A stretch of DNA of 64,000 nt from Rhodobacterales bacterium (GTDB lineage Bacteria > Pseudomonadota > Alphaproteobacteria > Rhodobacterales > Rhodobacteraceae), in the NCBI GenBank assembly GCA_002748265.1, contig PDRY01000013.1, positions 310,001-374,000 of the forward strand. Direction: 5' to 3'. Position 1 is the first letter of the stretch. Each line of letters opens with the position of its first letter. The position numbers and the translations under genes were made by a program. The notes below the pieces were generated by a model, which was not told where the DNA came from, did not search any database, and worked only from the letters and a program-made list of their open reading frames with translations. Shown piece after piece: positions 1 to 9,443 of this stretch.

Positions 1-1228
1 AATCATCCACGCCGTCCAACTCGGCCAGGTTTGGCGCGGTCAGAATCGTGGCTTCAGGGTTGCGCATGCGGATCACGCTGGCCCGGATGCGGGGCTGCGG
101 GGCGGTGTGATCGTCTTCGACCGGGTCTTCTTCGTCTTCTTCGCCGGCGCTCTCGTCTTGTGTGCCAAGGGCACCCGCGATGCGCGCGACGATGTCGTCG
201 TCGGCCTGATCGTCAGCCATAGCATTGTCGGAGCGATCATCCGCTTCCGCCGGAGTATCCTCAGTGGTGTCGACGTCCGGGGTGCTGAGGGATGAAATCG
301 CAATCGCCGCGTCTTCCTCGGGCTCCTCGGGCGTCGCGGCAGGCGCTTCGGACTCCTCAGCGGCGTAGGTCACGAGGGTTTGAGACGCGTCGGCCTCTTC
401 GATCTCTGTGGGGGCCTCAGCCTCTTCCGGAGCCACCTCTGCGGCACCCTCAGGGGCCGATGCAGGGGCGTCCGCCTCGGGGGCAACGTCGGGCGCGATC
501 GGAGCCTGCTCTTCTGCGTCAGCGGGGGCCGCGGATGCGGCCACCGGAGCATCGGGTGCGATCTCGGCGGGCGTCTCTTCCGCGGCGGGCGCCTCTTGCG
601 CGATCGAGGGGGTGTCGACGGCAGGGCTGTCATCCGCTTCGACGTCCGCCCCAGAGGGCGACGTCGCCGCGCGAGCAGTCGCGACGACGTCGGGTTGCGG
701 CAACGGCGCGGTTTGCGCGCTGTCGCTGGCCATGGGGACGTGGGAGGGCTGACCCAGCAGGTCGCTATCCTCGGCCCAGACATCGGGGGATTCGCTGCGA
801 TGCACGATGGCGCGGATGCGCTGCAGCTTTGCGGCGATAGAGTCGCTGTCGGCGGCGCGGGCAGAGGGCATCTGCTGCGTGCGCGGCAAGTTGGGTTCTG
901 TCAGGACAGCGGTCTGTCGGTCGGGCCGCACCGGCGCAGTCTCGGGGGCGGGGGCGCGCTTGGGCTCTTCTTCGCGCGCGGCCCGCAGGGTCACGCCCGA
1001 ATCGTCGCGATGCGCTTCGACCCGGCCTTCGATCTGCTTGGCCGCGATCTGCGCCAGCATGTCGGTGTCTAGCTGTGGCGGCTCCGCGCCGAAGTAGCGG
1101 TCATCGGCGGCCAGATCCCGGAAATACTCTGCGATTGCCTTCATGGTCTCGAAGGAATCGTCAAAGCCCTCCAGCGTGCAGGAGAACGTGCCATAGGACA
1201 CAGTGAGGATTTTACTCGGACCAACCAT
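1..1228 (-). CDS. Acidic low-complexity protein of unknown function (C-terminus outside window)
   Basis: The reading frame is open from an ATG at 1228 down to the left edge, giving at least 409 codons with no stop. The first 60 or so residues look like a folded module (starts MVGPSKILTVSYGTFSC, then a DDSFETMKAIAEYFRDLAADD stretch). The rest is dominated by Ala, Pro, Glu and Asp, including a long Pro-Ala-Glu segment at roughly residues 130-340, then a more basic stretch with RIRASVIRMRNPEATIL-like sequence near the edge. AAGG lies upstream of the start. Similar proteins in Rhodobacteraceae are, as I recall, sometimes labelled chemotaxis protein CheA, but I see no histidine kinase or Hpt motif in the visible part, so I give no function. 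It is divergent from the thiamine pyrophosphokinase gene. Confidence 0.75.
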   Translation of the reverse strand, partial: MVGPSKILTVSYGTFSCTLEGFDDSFETMKAIAEYFRDLAADDRYFGAEPPQLDTDMLAQIAAKQIEGRVEAHRDDSGVTLRAAREEEPKRAPAPETAPVRPDRQTAVLTEPNLPRTQQMPSARAADSDSIAAKLQRIRAIVHRSESPDVWAEDSDLLGQPSHVPMASDSAQTAPLPQPDVVATARAATSPSGADVEADDSPAVDTPSIAQEAPAAEETPAEIAPDAPVAASAAPADAEEQAPIAPDVAPEADAPASAPEGAAEVAPEEAEAPTEIEEADASQTLVTYAAEESEAPAATPEEPEEDAAIAISSLSTPDVDTTEDTPAEADDRSDNAMADDQADDDIVARIAGALGTQDESAGEEDEEDPVEDDHTAPQPRIRASVIRMRNPEATILTAPNLAELDGVDD

Positions 1229-1361
1229 AATGTGACCTTCTTCCGCTTGCGGACAAAACTGTTACCTTCTCCTGACGGCGAAAGGGGAAAGCATGAAGAG
1301 CATCACGCGATTATTTCTGGGCACTTTTGCGGCAGCACAATGATGCGAGGTCAATTTTGAC

Positions 1362-2054
1362 ATGAATGAAGCAATTGTTTCCAGCCTTGAACCAATCGGG
1401 CTTGTCGGAGGCGGGGCCAGTTCGGACGCCCTGATCGAGCTGGCCGAGCGGATCGTGACCGGCTGGGTTGCGGCGGATGGTGGTGCGGATGCCCTGCTTC
1501 AGGCTGGCCGCCACCCGCGCGCCGTCATCGGGGATATGGATTCGCTGTCTGACCGGGCGCGCGCGCGTTTTGCCGCCGAACTGCACCCGATCCCCGAACA
1601 GGAGAGCACCGATTTCGACAAGGCGCTGCGCTCGATCCGGGCGCCTTTGGTTGTCGGGGTTGGCTTCACAGGCGGGCGCGTCGATCACGAATTGGCCGCG
1701 TTCAGCACCCTTCTTAAGCGGGCCGATTGTGCGTGCATTCTGCTCGGCGCGCAAAGCCTCGTCTTTCACTGCCCGCCACAGTTGTCGTTGACGCTGCCCA
1801 AGGGCGATCTGGTGTCATTGTTTCCGCTTCAGCCTCTCCAAGTGGCCTCAACGGGGCTGGTTTGGGAGACAGAGGGGCTCACCTTGCAGCCGGGGGTCCG
1901 GGTCGGCACGTCGAACGAGGTGCGCGAAGACGGGCCGGTGCGTTTGGCTCCGTCGGGGGACGGGCTTCTTGTGATCCTGCGCTCCAGCCAGCTGGTCGAG
2001 GCGGCGCGGGCGCTAGGCGAGAGCCATCCACAGGGGCAGGGCAATCAGGCTTAG
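1362..2054 (+). CDS. thiN: Thiamine pyrophosphokinase
   Basis: Transfers pyrophosphate from ATP to thiamine, giving thiamine diphosphate, the cofactor of the pyruvate dehydrogenase E1 encoded further along this window. The 230-residue protein shows the family's landmarks: AADGGADALL near residue 39, the GDMDS metal/ATP-binding motif near residue 57, QESTDFDKAL, and GGRVDHEL near residue 108. The C-terminal half is the beta-sandwich thiamine-binding part. Its last 42 bases overlap the 3' end of the convergent AEC transporter gene. No TPP riboswitch is visible upstream. Confidence 0.93.
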   Translation: MNEAIVSSLEPIGLVGGGASSDALIELAERIVTGWVAADGGADALLQAGRHPRAVIGDMDSLSDRARARFAAELHPIPEQESTDFDKALRSIRAPLVVGVGFTGGRVDHELAAFSTLLKRADCACILLGAQSLVFHCPPQLSLTLPKGDLVSLFPLQPLQVASTGLVWETEGLTLQPGVRVGTSNEVREDGPVRLAPSGDGLLVILRSSQLVEAARALGESHPQGQGNQA

Positions 2055-2924
2055 GAGCGTCTGCACCGCCAGAATATCGGCATAGAGCGGGGCATCGCCG
2101 CCCATCTGCCGGGCCAGGATGTAGCCGTTGGTCGCGGCGGGCACGGCGAAAACCATGACGCCCATCAGCCGCGCGGTTGGATCAAGCGCCAGCAGCGGTG
2201 CAATCGCCAGGAATAGCGCGGGCAGCAGCAGCGGGCGCAGCGCGGCACCGATCCACACGCGCGGATCACGGGTCAGCAGACGCTTGGGCACAAGCGCAGC
2301 GCCGACGGCCAGGATCCCCACGCCAAGCGCGGCGTCTCCGACCAGGGTCAGGGCGTTGAGGATCGGCGCGGGGGGCGCCACCCCGGACAGGTTGAACGCC
2401 AGCCCCGCGGCGGAGGCCTGAATGATCGGGTTGCGCGCCAGCGTGCGCAAGATCCCGGCCAGTGTCGGTTTTGCGGCGCCGTAGCTGGCCAGCACCAGAA
2501 CGCAGGCGGGGTTGATGACCGGCACCAGCAGCGCCATCGCGACGGCGACCATGGCAAAGGCGGTCTCTCCGCCCCAGAGCCGCGCCAAAGCGAGCGCGAT
2601 GAACCCGTTCCATCGCATGGTCGTCTGGTAGAGCGTGGTAAAGCCGGGGGCGTCCACGCGCCACAGCCCCACCGCCTTTGCGCCGATCATCAGCAGCGAC
2701 GCGAGGCCAAGCGTGCCCCACAGCGCCACTGCAAGGGCGCCATGCCGCGCCATGTCCAGTTCGGCCCGCGCGATGGCCAGGAACAGAACGGCGGGGATGA
2801 GCACCCGGAAGGACAGCACTTCGATCCCGTCCCACATCTGGCGTGTGACAATCCCCGCCGCGACCGTTCCCCAGCCCAGGGCCAGGGTCAAAGCGATGGG
2901 CAAAATGGCGGCGGCGGCATCCAT
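2013..2924 (-). CDS. AEC-family (auxin efflux carrier type) transporter
   Basis: A 303-residue, strongly hydrophobic protein with about ten predicted membrane segments arranged as two five-helix halves, as expected for the bacterial AEC/PF03547 family, which exports organic anions or amino acids at the inner membrane. Recognisable features are the conserved Asn-Pro in the VPVINPACVLVLA segment (about residues 134-146) and the C-terminal AVPAATNGYILARQ motif. It starts only 3 bases after the stop of the serine dehydratase gene, so the two are probably cotranscribed; export of a serine-related metabolite is an inference from that pairing, not visible in the sequence. The gene ends inside the 3' end of thiN. 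Confidence 0.85.
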   Translation of the reverse strand: MDAAAAILPIALTLALGWGTVAAGIVTRQMWDGIEVLSFRVLIPAVLFLAIARAELDMARHGALAVALWGTLGLASLLMIGAKAVGLWRVDAPGFTTLYQTTMRWNGFIALALARLWGGETAFAMVAVAMALLVPVINPACVLVLASYGAAKPTLAGILRTLARNPIIQASAAGLAFNLSGVAPPAPILNALTLVGDAALGVGILAVGAALVPKRLLTRDPRVWIGAALRPLLLPALFLAIAPLLALDPTARLMGVMVFAVPAATNGYILARQMGGDAPLYADILAVQTLLSLIALPLWMALA

Positions 2925-2927
2925 GGA

Positions 2928-4301
2928 TCAGCAGTTCGGCACGTTGACGGCAAGGCCGCCCAAAGAAGTTTCCTTGTAGTTGGAACACATATCGCGCCCC
3001 GTGTCCCGCATCGTGCGGATCGCAGCGTCCAGCGGCACGAAATGCGATCCGTCCCCGCGCAGCGCGAGACTGGCGGCGGAGACCGCCTTGATCGCCCCCA
3101 GCCCGTTGCGCTCAATACAGGGCACCTGCACGAGGCCCTTCACCGGGTCGCAGGTCATGCCCAGATGGTGCTCCAACGCGATTTCGGCGGCATTTTCGAT
3201 CTGCTCGCTCGTGCCGCCCATCACGGCACAGAGCCCGGCGGCGGCCATGGCCGAGGCGCTGCCGACCTCCGCCTGGCACCCGGCCTCCGCGCCCGAGATG
3301 GAGGCGTTATACTTGATCAGCCCGCCAATGGCGGCGGCGGTCAGCAGGAATTCCGGGATCCGGGACCGGGTCGCGCCCGGCACATGGTCCAGCCAGTACC
3401 GGACCGTGGCCGGGATCACTCCGGCGGCGCCATTGGTGGGCGCGGTGACAACCTGCCCGCCGGCGGCGTTTTCCTCGTTCACCGCCATGGCATAGGCGAT
3501 CATCCAGTCGTTGCAGGTGTGGGGCACGGTGATGTTGCGCCCATGCTCGGCCTTCAAATCCTGGTGGAGCTTATGCGCCCGGCGCTTCACGTTCAGCCCG
3601 CCGGGCAGGATGCCATCGGTGGCCAACCCGCGCTCCAGACAGGCTTCCATGACGTCCCAGATCCGGGTGAGCCCTTTGGACAGATCGGCCTCGGGATGGC
3701 GCGAAAGCTCATTGGCGCGCTTCATCTGGGCGATCGTCTTGCCCGAGCGCCGCGCCATGTCGAGCATCATCTCCGCCGTTTCAAACGGGTAGGGGCAGGG
3801 CGGGCCGTGGTCGGTGTCTTCTCCGGCCTCCAGCTCTTCCGAGGTCAGGACAAACCCGCCGCCGATGGAGTAATAGGTGATCTCGCTCACGATATCGCCC
3901 TGCGCGTCATGCCCGCGCAGGATCATCCCATTGGCGTGGCCCGGAAGGTTGGGTCCAAAATCGAAGCGCAGATCCTCATGGGGATCGAAGCGCAGCTCTG
4001 GCAGGTTGCCCGGATGCAGCGTGCGTTCGGCGCGGATGCGCTCCAGCTCGGCCTCCGCGGCGTCCAGGTCGAAACTGTCCGGCGCGAACCCGGCAAGCCC
4101 CAGGATCGTCGCACGGTCGGTCGCGTGGCCTACGCCGGTGAAGGCGAGCGATCCGTGCAGCACCGCCGAGACCCGCGTTATCGAAAACGGCTGTGCGCGC
4201 AAATGGTCCAGAAACCGCCCCGCGGCCACCATCGGTCCCATCGTGTGAGACGAGGACGGGCCAACCCCGACCTTGAACATATCGAACACGGACAGAAACA
4301 T
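2928..4301 (-). CDS. sdaA: L-serine ammonia-lyase (iron-sulfur dependent)
   Basis: Deaminates L-serine to pyruvate and ammonia in the cytosol. The 457-residue single-chain form has the N-terminal beta domain ([20 protein letters not shown]) followed by the catalytic alpha domain. Cysteines that should hold the 4Fe-4S cluster are seen in [19 protein letters not shown] and VPCIERNG. The reading frame is open further upstream, but the ATG at 4301 is chosen because GGAGG sits just before it and the family starts with MFLSVFD-like sequence. The downstream AEC transporter follows after 3 bases. Confidence 0.95.
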   Translation of the reverse strand: MFLSVFDMFKVGVGPSSSHTMGPMVAAGRFLDHLRAQPFSITRVSAVLHGSLAFTGVGHATDRATILGLAGFAPDSFDLDAAEAELERIRAERTLHPGNLPELRFDPHEDLRFDFGPNLPGHANGMILRGHDAQGDIVSEITYYSIGGGFVLTSEELEAGEDTDHGPPCPYPFETAEMMLDMARRSGKTIAQMKRANELSRHPEADLSKGLTRIWDVMEACLERGLATDGILPGGLNVKRRAHKLHQDLKAEHGRNITVPHTCNDWMIAYAMAVNEENAAGGQVVTAPTNGAAGVIPATVRYWLDHVPGATRSRIPEFLLTAAAIGGLIKYNASISGAEAGCQAEVGSASAMAAAGLCAVMGGTSEQIENAAEIALEHHLGMTCDPVKGLVQVPCIERNGLGAIKAVSAASLALRGDGSHFVPLDAAIRTMRDTGRDMCSNYKETSLGGLAVNVPNC

Positions 4302-4418
4302 TGCGCCTCCTTTGCGGTCCCCAAGCTCCAACAGTTTCACCGGGGTAACGCAAGGGCTTGCTTGACCGGGCACGGCACGCGGCAGCTAACTGAGCAAAAG
4401 CGACGGGGAGGGCGCGCA

Positions 4419-4838
4419 ATGACACCGACTGACGATCAAATCCTGAAGATGGGCTGCGCCATATTGGCGATGCAGCCCTTCAGCACGCTTCTGGGGGCGG
4501 AGCTGACCGCGTTCACGGAGGGCGAGGCAGAGCTGACGCTGCCCCTTCGTGAAGATCACCTGCAACAGCACGGCTTTGCCCATGGCGGGGTGGTCAGCTA
4601 CCTGGCCGACAACGCTCTGACTTTCGCGGGGGGCTCAAAGCTGGGCGATGTGCTCACGGTGGAGTACAAGATCAACTATCAACGCCCGGCCAAGGGCGTC
4701 CGGCTGATCGCGCGGGCGTCTGTTTTGTCGGCCGGAAAGCGGTTTGCCACCTGCACCTGTTCGATCTTTGCGGCTGATGACGCGGGCGCGGAGACCCTTG
4801 TTGCCACCGCGCAGGGCACGATTGCGGCGCGCAAGTAG
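4419..4838 (+). CDS. PaaI-family (hotdog-fold) thioesterase
   Basis: A 139-residue single hotdog-domain protein. The diagnostic segment is HGFAHGGVVSYLADNAL (residues about 47-63), with the HGG that forms the acyl-thioester binding turn and the Asp/Asn near the catalytic position, followed by the LTVEYKINYQRPAKG strand. Members hydrolyse acyl- or aryl-CoA thioesters; the substrate cannot be read from the sequence. The start at 4419 has GGGAGGGC upstream; the frame is open for another 1.6 kb upstream, but that stretch is antisense to sdaA. It is divergent from sdaA. Confidence 0.88.
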   Translation: MTPTDDQILKMGCAILAMQPFSTLLGAELTAFTEGEAELTLPLREDHLQQHGFAHGGVVSYLADNALTFAGGSKLGDVLTVEYKINYQRPAKGVRLIARASVLSAGKRFATCTCSIFAADDAGAETLVATAQGTIAARK

Positions 4839-4917
4839 CGCATGGGGCGGCATGCCCCCTCGCACGTGGCGGCGATCCTGCCTATAAGCGGATCAACCAT
4901 GCGAGAGGATGCCATCC

Positions 4918-5700
4918 ATGTCCGCCGACCTGTCCCCGATCGACAAGGCCAAGTTCACGGCCGCACAGAAGGCTGCCAGCTTTGTTGAGACCGGCATGCG
5001 GGTCGGTCTGGGCACCGGCTCCACCGCCGCCTGGCTGGTGCGCTGCCTGGGAGAGCGGGTGCGCGACGAAGGGATCAGGATCACCGGCGTGCCCACATCT
5101 TCGCGTACGGCGGCCTTGGCACGGGATGTGGGGATCCATGTCGTTTCGCTCGACGAGGCGAAGTGGCTCGACCTGACCATTGACGGCGCCGATGAGGTGG
5201 ATGGCGATCTTAACCTCATCAAGGGCGGCGGCGGGGCGCTCTTGCAGGAAAAGATCGTTGCGACGGCCTCGGATCAAATGATCGTGATTGCGGATGCCTC
5301 CAAACATGTGGACACGCTGGGGGCGTTTCCGCTGCCCGTCGAGGTGATCCCGTTCGGCTGGCAGACGACAAAAGTCCTGATGGAGGAATCGCTGATCGGG
5401 CTTGATGTGCTTGGGCGCGACAGCGCGCTGCGCATGAATGGCGACAGCCCCTATATCACCGACGAAGGCAACCTGATCATCGACCTGCACCTGAACCGGA
5501 TCGGCAACCCCCGACAGCTCAGCCTGGTCCTGAACCAGATCCCCGGGGTCGTTGAAAACGGTTTGTTCGTGGATATCTGCGATCTGGTCATCACCGGCTA
5601 TGGCGATGGGCGCTGCGAGGTGCAGGACATCAACTCGGGCACCATCGAAGAGAGCCGGATCGACTTTCTGGAAGCCGACAACCTGTTCACCGACCTGTAA
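4918..5700 (+). CDS. rpiA: Ribose-5-phosphate isomerase A
   Basis: Interconverts ribose-5-phosphate and ribulose-5-phosphate in the pentose phosphate pathway. The 260-residue protein shows the family motifs GLGTGSTAAW (about residue 31), the DGADEVDGDLNLIKGGGGALLQEKI catalytic segment (about residues 84-108; Asp and Lys are catalytic in RpiA) and a C-terminal DLVITGYGDG block. An alternative ATG three codons upstream exists; 4918 is preferred because it places GAGAGG at normal spacing and matches MSxDLSPIDKAKF starts. Glutathione reductase follows after 9 bases, so the two may be cotranscribed. Confidence 0.94.
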   Translation: MSADLSPIDKAKFTAAQKAASFVETGMRVGLGTGSTAAWLVRCLGERVRDEGIRITGVPTSSRTAALARDVGIHVVSLDEAKWLDLTIDGADEVDGDLNLIKGGGGALLQEKIVATASDQMIVIADASKHVDTLGAFPLPVEVIPFGWQTTKVLMEESLIGLDVLGRDSALRMNGDSPYITDEGNLIIDLHLNRIGNPRQLSLVLNQIPGVVENGLFVDICDLVITGYGDGRCEVQDINSGTIEESRIDFLEADNLFTDL

Positions 5701-5709
5701 GGAGCCCCC

Positions 5710-7137
5710 ATGAGCTTTGACTATGATCTCTTCGTGATCGGCGGAGGCTCCGGCGGTGTGCGGGCCGCGCGGCAGGCGGCGGCTGCGGGGGCTCGCGTGG
5801 CTCTGGCCGAGGAATACCGCATGGGCGGCACCTGCGTCATTCGCGGCTGCGTCCCCAAGAAGCTGATGGTTTACGCGTCCGGCTATCGGTCCATGCCCGA
5901 AGACGCGCGGGCCTTTGGCTGGGACATCCCCGATGGCGGTTTCGACTGGCAGGCCTTTCGCCCCAAACTGCGGGCCGAGCTGGACCGTCTGGAAGGCGTC
6001 TACAATCGGCTTTTGGACAATTCCGGCGTGACCGTCTTTGCGCAGCGCGCCACTGTGGCTGACCCGCACGAGGTCGAGCTGACTGATGGCACCCGCATCA
6101 GTGCCAAGCATATCCTTGTCGCCGTGGGCGGTGCGCCGGTGATGCCCGACCTGCCCAATGCCGATCTGGGGATCACCTCCAACGACATCTTCCTGATGGA
6201 GAAGCTGCCCAAATCCATCCTGATCGTCGGCGGTGGCTATATCGCTTGCGAATTTGCCTGCATCCTCAATGGTCTGGGCGTGGAGGTGACGCAGTATTAT
6301 CGCGGCGCGCAAATCCTGCGGGGCTTTGATGAAGAATGCCGCGGCCACATCGCGGACGAGATGATCGCGGGCGGCGTGAACCTGCATCTGGGCACCAATA
6401 TCGCTGAGATGGAATGCGCCGCCGATCACGAGAAGGGCAGTGACCGCTCCGAAGGCGGGGAGGCTGGGCCGCTGCATGCGCCGTCCGACCCGGACGGGCC
6501 GGTCTGGGTGCGCTCCACCAATGGCGAGGCGCGGGTCTTTGACAAGGTGATGTTCGCCACGGGCCGCGCTCCGGTAACGGCCGGGCTGGGGCTCGAAGAG
6601 CTGGGCGTCAAACTCTCGCGAAATGGCGCCATTGAGGTGGACGACTATAGCCAGACTTCCGTGCCGTCGATCTATGCCATCGGGGATGTGACCGACCGCG
6701 TGCAGCTGACCCCGGTTGCGATCCGCGAGGCCATGGCCTTTGTGGACACCGTGTTCCGGGGCAATCCCACCAAGGTGGATCACGACCTGATCCCATCGGC
6801 GATCTTCACCCAGCCGGAAATGGGCACCATCGGCCTTTCTGAGGAAGAGGCGCGCGATGCCGGACCGATCAAGGTCTTTGTGTCGTCCTTCAAGCCGATG
6901 CAGGAGAGCTTTGCCGGGCAGGCCACCCGCGTGCTGATGAAGCTGATCGTCTGCGCCGACACCGACCGGGTCCTGGGCTGCCACATCGTGGCCCCCCATG
7001 CTGGAGAAATGATCCAGCTGGCCGGGATCGCGGTGAAGATGGGCGCCACCAAGGCCCAGTTCGATCAGGTCTGCGCCGTCCATCCGACCATGGCCGAGGA
7101 GCTGGTCACGATGCGAGAGCCGACCCGGACCGCTTGA
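5710..7137 (+). CDS. gor: Glutathione-disulfide reductase
   Basis: FAD- and NADPH-dependent reduction of oxidised glutathione. Seen in the 475-residue product: the FAD-binding GGGSGGVRAARQAA at residue 11, the redox-active disulfide GGTCVIRGCVPKK with Cys42 and Cys47, the NADPH-binding GGGYIACEFACILNGLG near residue 176, the second FAD motif YAIGDVTDR, and the C-terminal VCAVHPTMAEE segment supplying the catalytic His. An insert rich in Gly, Asp and Pro lies at about residues 237-264, in the NADPH domain, where relatives usually have a short loop (see findings). GGAG lies before the ATG; rpiA ends 9 bases upstream. Confidence 0.94.
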   Translation: MSFDYDLFVIGGGSGGVRAARQAAAAGARVALAEEYRMGGTCVIRGCVPKKLMVYASGYRSMPEDARAFGWDIPDGGFDWQAFRPKLRAELDRLEGVYNRLLDNSGVTVFAQRATVADPHEVELTDGTRISAKHILVAVGGAPVMPDLPNADLGITSNDIFLMEKLPKSILIVGGGYIACEFACILNGLGVEVTQYYRGAQILRGFDEECRGHIADEMIAGGVNLHLGTNIAEMECAADHEKGSDRSEGGEAGPLHAPSDPDGPVWVRSTNGEARVFDKVMFATGRAPVTAGLGLEELGVKLSRNGAIEVDDYSQTSVPSIYAIGDVTDRVQLTPVAIREAMAFVDTVFRGNPTKVDHDLIPSAIFTQPEMGTIGLSEEEARDAGPIKVFVSSFKPMQESFAGQATRVLMKLIVCADTDRVLGCHIVAPHAGEMIQLAGIAVKMGATKAQFDQVCAVHPTMAEELVTMREPTRTA

Positions 7138-7209
7138 TTTCACGCGGTTAGAACCCAGTTTAGAACCAATACGCCCGCGACATGCGGGCACCGACAAAGA
7201 GGACGCAGT

Positions 7210-8358
7210 ATGGCGAACAATCAGGGCCCCTGGGGGGGTGGCGGCAACAGCGGCGGGAACAACGGCTCCGGCGGAGACAATGGCGGCGACCGTCGCCCGC
7301 CAGAGCGGCGCCCGGACGACATGCCCGACATTGACGAGCTGATGAACAAGGGCCGCGAACAGCTGCGCGTCCTGATGGGCGGCGGCAAGGATGGCGGCAA
7401 TGGCCGCTCCGGTGGTCCGCGCGGCGGCGGGCAGGGGCCCGAAATCACGCGCGGCATGGTGGGGCTGGGCGCCCTGGCCGTGGCTGCGCTTTGGGCGTTC
7501 TCCAGCTTCTACACCGTGCGGCCCGAGGAAAAATCGGTCGAGCTGTTCCTGGGCAGCTATTCCCAGACCGGTGAGCCGGGCCTGAACTTCGCGCCCTGGC
7601 CGGTGGTGACCAAGGAGGTCGTCGCCGTGACGTCGGAACGCACGCTGGACATCGGCACCTCGTCCTCGGGGCTCGATGCTGGTCTGATGCTGACCGGGGA
7701 TGAGAACATCGTCGATATCGACTTCCAGGTCGTGTGGAACATCATCGACCCGGCGCAATACCTGTTCAACCTGGCTGATCCGCAGGCGACCATTGCCGCC
7801 GTGGCCGAATCCGCCATGCGCGAGATCATCGCGCAATCCGATCTGGCGCCGATCCTCAACCGGGACCGGGGTGCGATTGCCGACCGCCTGAAGGAGATGA
7901 TCCAGGACACGCTGGACAGCTACGACAGCGGCGTGAACATCGTCCGCGTCAACTTTGACAAGGCCGACCCGCCCGAGCCCGTCATCGCCGCCTTCCGCAA
8001 GGTGCAGGACGCCGAGCAGGAGCGTGACCGGCTGCAAAACGTGGCCCGCGCCTATTCCAACCAGGTGACCGCCGAAGCGCGCGGTAAAGCGACCGAGATC
8101 ATCCAGCAGGCCGAAGCCTATCGCGCCCGCGTGGTGAACGAGGCCGAAGGTGAAGCCAGCCGCTTTGCCGCCGTTCTGGAGGAATATGCCAAGGCCCCCG
8201 AAGTGACCCGCAAGCGTCTCTACCTTGAGACGATGGAGCAGGTCCTGGGCAATGTGGACATGGTGCTTCTGGACGGTGATGGCGCGGGGGCCGTGCCCTA
8301 CCTGCCGCTCAACCAGCTGACCACGCGGCCCGCACCGCAGACCGGGGAGTCGAACTGA
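7210..8358 (+). CDS. hflK: FtsH-modulating membrane protein HflK
   Basis: HflK and HflC form a large periplasmic SPFH/prohibitin assembly that encloses and modulates the FtsH protease. The 382-residue protein opens with a Gly/Asn-rich cytoplasmic stretch (WGGGGNSGGNNGSGG), then one membrane segment at about residues 83-100 (VGLGALAVAALWAFSSFY), the SPFH domain starting VRPEEKSVELFLG, and a long coiled-coil helix with ARGKATEIIQQAEAYRARVVNEAEGE. The stop overlaps the hflC start in a TGATG, giving coupled translation. Confidence 0.94.
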   Translation: MANNQGPWGGGGNSGGNNGSGGDNGGDRRPPERRPDDMPDIDELMNKGREQLRVLMGGGKDGGNGRSGGPRGGGQGPEITRGMVGLGALAVAALWAFSSFYTVRPEEKSVELFLGSYSQTGEPGLNFAPWPVVTKEVVAVTSERTLDIGTSSSGLDAGLMLTGDENIVDIDFQVVWNIIDPAQYLFNLADPQATIAAVAESAMREIIAQSDLAPILNRDRGAIADRLKEMIQDTLDSYDSGVNIVRVNFDKADPPEPVIAAFRKVQDAEQERDRLQNVARAYSNQVTAEARGKATEIIQQAEAYRARVVNEAEGEASRFAAVLEEYAKAPEVTRKRLYLETMEQVLGNVDMVLLDGDGAGAVPYLPLNQLTTRPAPQTGESN

Positions 8359-9443
8359 TGCGTAAACTTGGATTTGCTCTCCCCGCCGTTGTGGCCATCG
8401 CCGCGCTTGGCCTGTCGTCGCTGTTCATCGTGGATGAACGCGAAAAGGCGCTCGTGCTGCAATTCGGCCGTGTCGTGAAGGTGAAGGAAGACCCCGGTCT
8501 GGGCTTCAAGATCCCGCTCATTCAGGAAGTGGTGCGCTATGACGACCGCATTCTGAGCCGCGATCTGGACCCGATCGAAGTCACGCCGCTCGATGATCGC
8601 CGCCTGATCGTGGATGCGTTCTCGCGCTACCTCATCAACGACGTGCAGCAGTTCCGCGAAGCGACCGGGGGCGGCGGAGAAGCCGCAGCCGCACGCCGTC
8701 TGGACAGCATCCTGCGCGCCGAGATCCGCGAGGCGCTCGGTGCCGTGACGTCGAATGCGATCCTGAGCGAGGACCGCATCGAGCTGATGCAAAAGATCCG
8801 CAACGGCGCGATTGGCGAGGCCAACGCCCTGGGGCTCACCATCATCGACGTGCGCCTGAAGCGGACCGACCTGCCGCCCGCCAACCTTGACGCCACCTAT
8901 GAGCGGATGAAGGCCGACCGGGAACAGGAAGCGGCCGACCAGATCGCGCGCGGTAAGGAAGCCGCGCTTGAGCTGCGCGCCGCCGCTGACCGTGAGGTCG
9001 TCGAGGTGCTGTCCGACAGCAATCGCCTAGCCGAGATCACCCGCGGTGAGGCTGACGCCCGCCGCAACGCGATCTTTGCCGAAGTGTTCGGCGCGGACCC
9101 GGAATTCTTTGAATTCTACCGCTCCATGAACGCCTACGTGAAGGCGATCGGCTCCGGCCGGTCCTCCATGGTGATCTCCCCCGATAGCGAGTTCTTCTCC
9201 TATCTCAAGGAGGACAACCCGACCGGCGCGCAGCCGCAGCTAAATGCCGAAGCGGTTGCCGCCGCGCGGGAGGCCCTGAGCGCCGAGGCCGAAGAGGCTC
9301 GCGCCCAGCAAAAGGCCGAAGAGGAAGCCCGCGCCAAGGCCGAAGCCGAAGCGCGCGCTGCCGAAGAGGCCGCCGCCGCGGAAGCCGCCGCAGCGGAGGC
9401 CGCCGCTGCAGAAGCCGAAGCGGCGACCAACGGCAGCAACTGA
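8358..9443 (+). CDS. hflC: Protease modulator HflC
   Basis: Partner of HflK in the inner-membrane SPFH complex. It has an N-terminal membrane anchor (FALPAVVAIAALGLSSLFIV), the SPFH domain with DEREKALVLQFGRV, and a coiled-coil with GEADARRNAIFAEVFGADPEFFEFYRSM, which is typical of HflC. At 361 residues it is longer than the common form of about 290-330: the last 60 residues are a low-complexity Ala/Glu helix (AEEEARAKAEAEARAAEEAA and further) ending in TNGSN. Start and stop overlap its neighbours by one base (TGATG), so hflK-hflC-DUF2065 form a tight operon. Confidence 0.94.
   Translation: MRKLGFALPAVVAIAALGLSSLFIVDEREKALVLQFGRVVKVKEDPGLGFKIPLIQEVVRYDDRILSRDLDPIEVTPLDDRRLIVDAFSRYLINDVQQFREATGGGGEAAAARRLDSILRAEIREALGAVTSNAILSEDRIELMQKIRNGAIGEANALGLTIIDVRLKRTDLPPANLDATYERMKADREQEAADQIARGKEAALELRAAADREVVEVLSDSNRLAEITRGEADARRNAIFAEVFGADPEFFEFYRSMNAYVKAIGSGRSSMVISPDSEFFSYLKEDNPTGAQPQLNAEAVAAAREALSAEAEEARAQQKAEEEARAKAEAEARAAEEAAAAEAAAAEAAAAEAEAATNGSN

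Noticed and set aside
4882-8037. A 1051-codon open frame on the minus strand
   Set aside because: It is antisense to rpiA, gor and hflK in full; composition (His, Asp, Gly, Arg rich) is that of a mirror frame of GC-rich genes.
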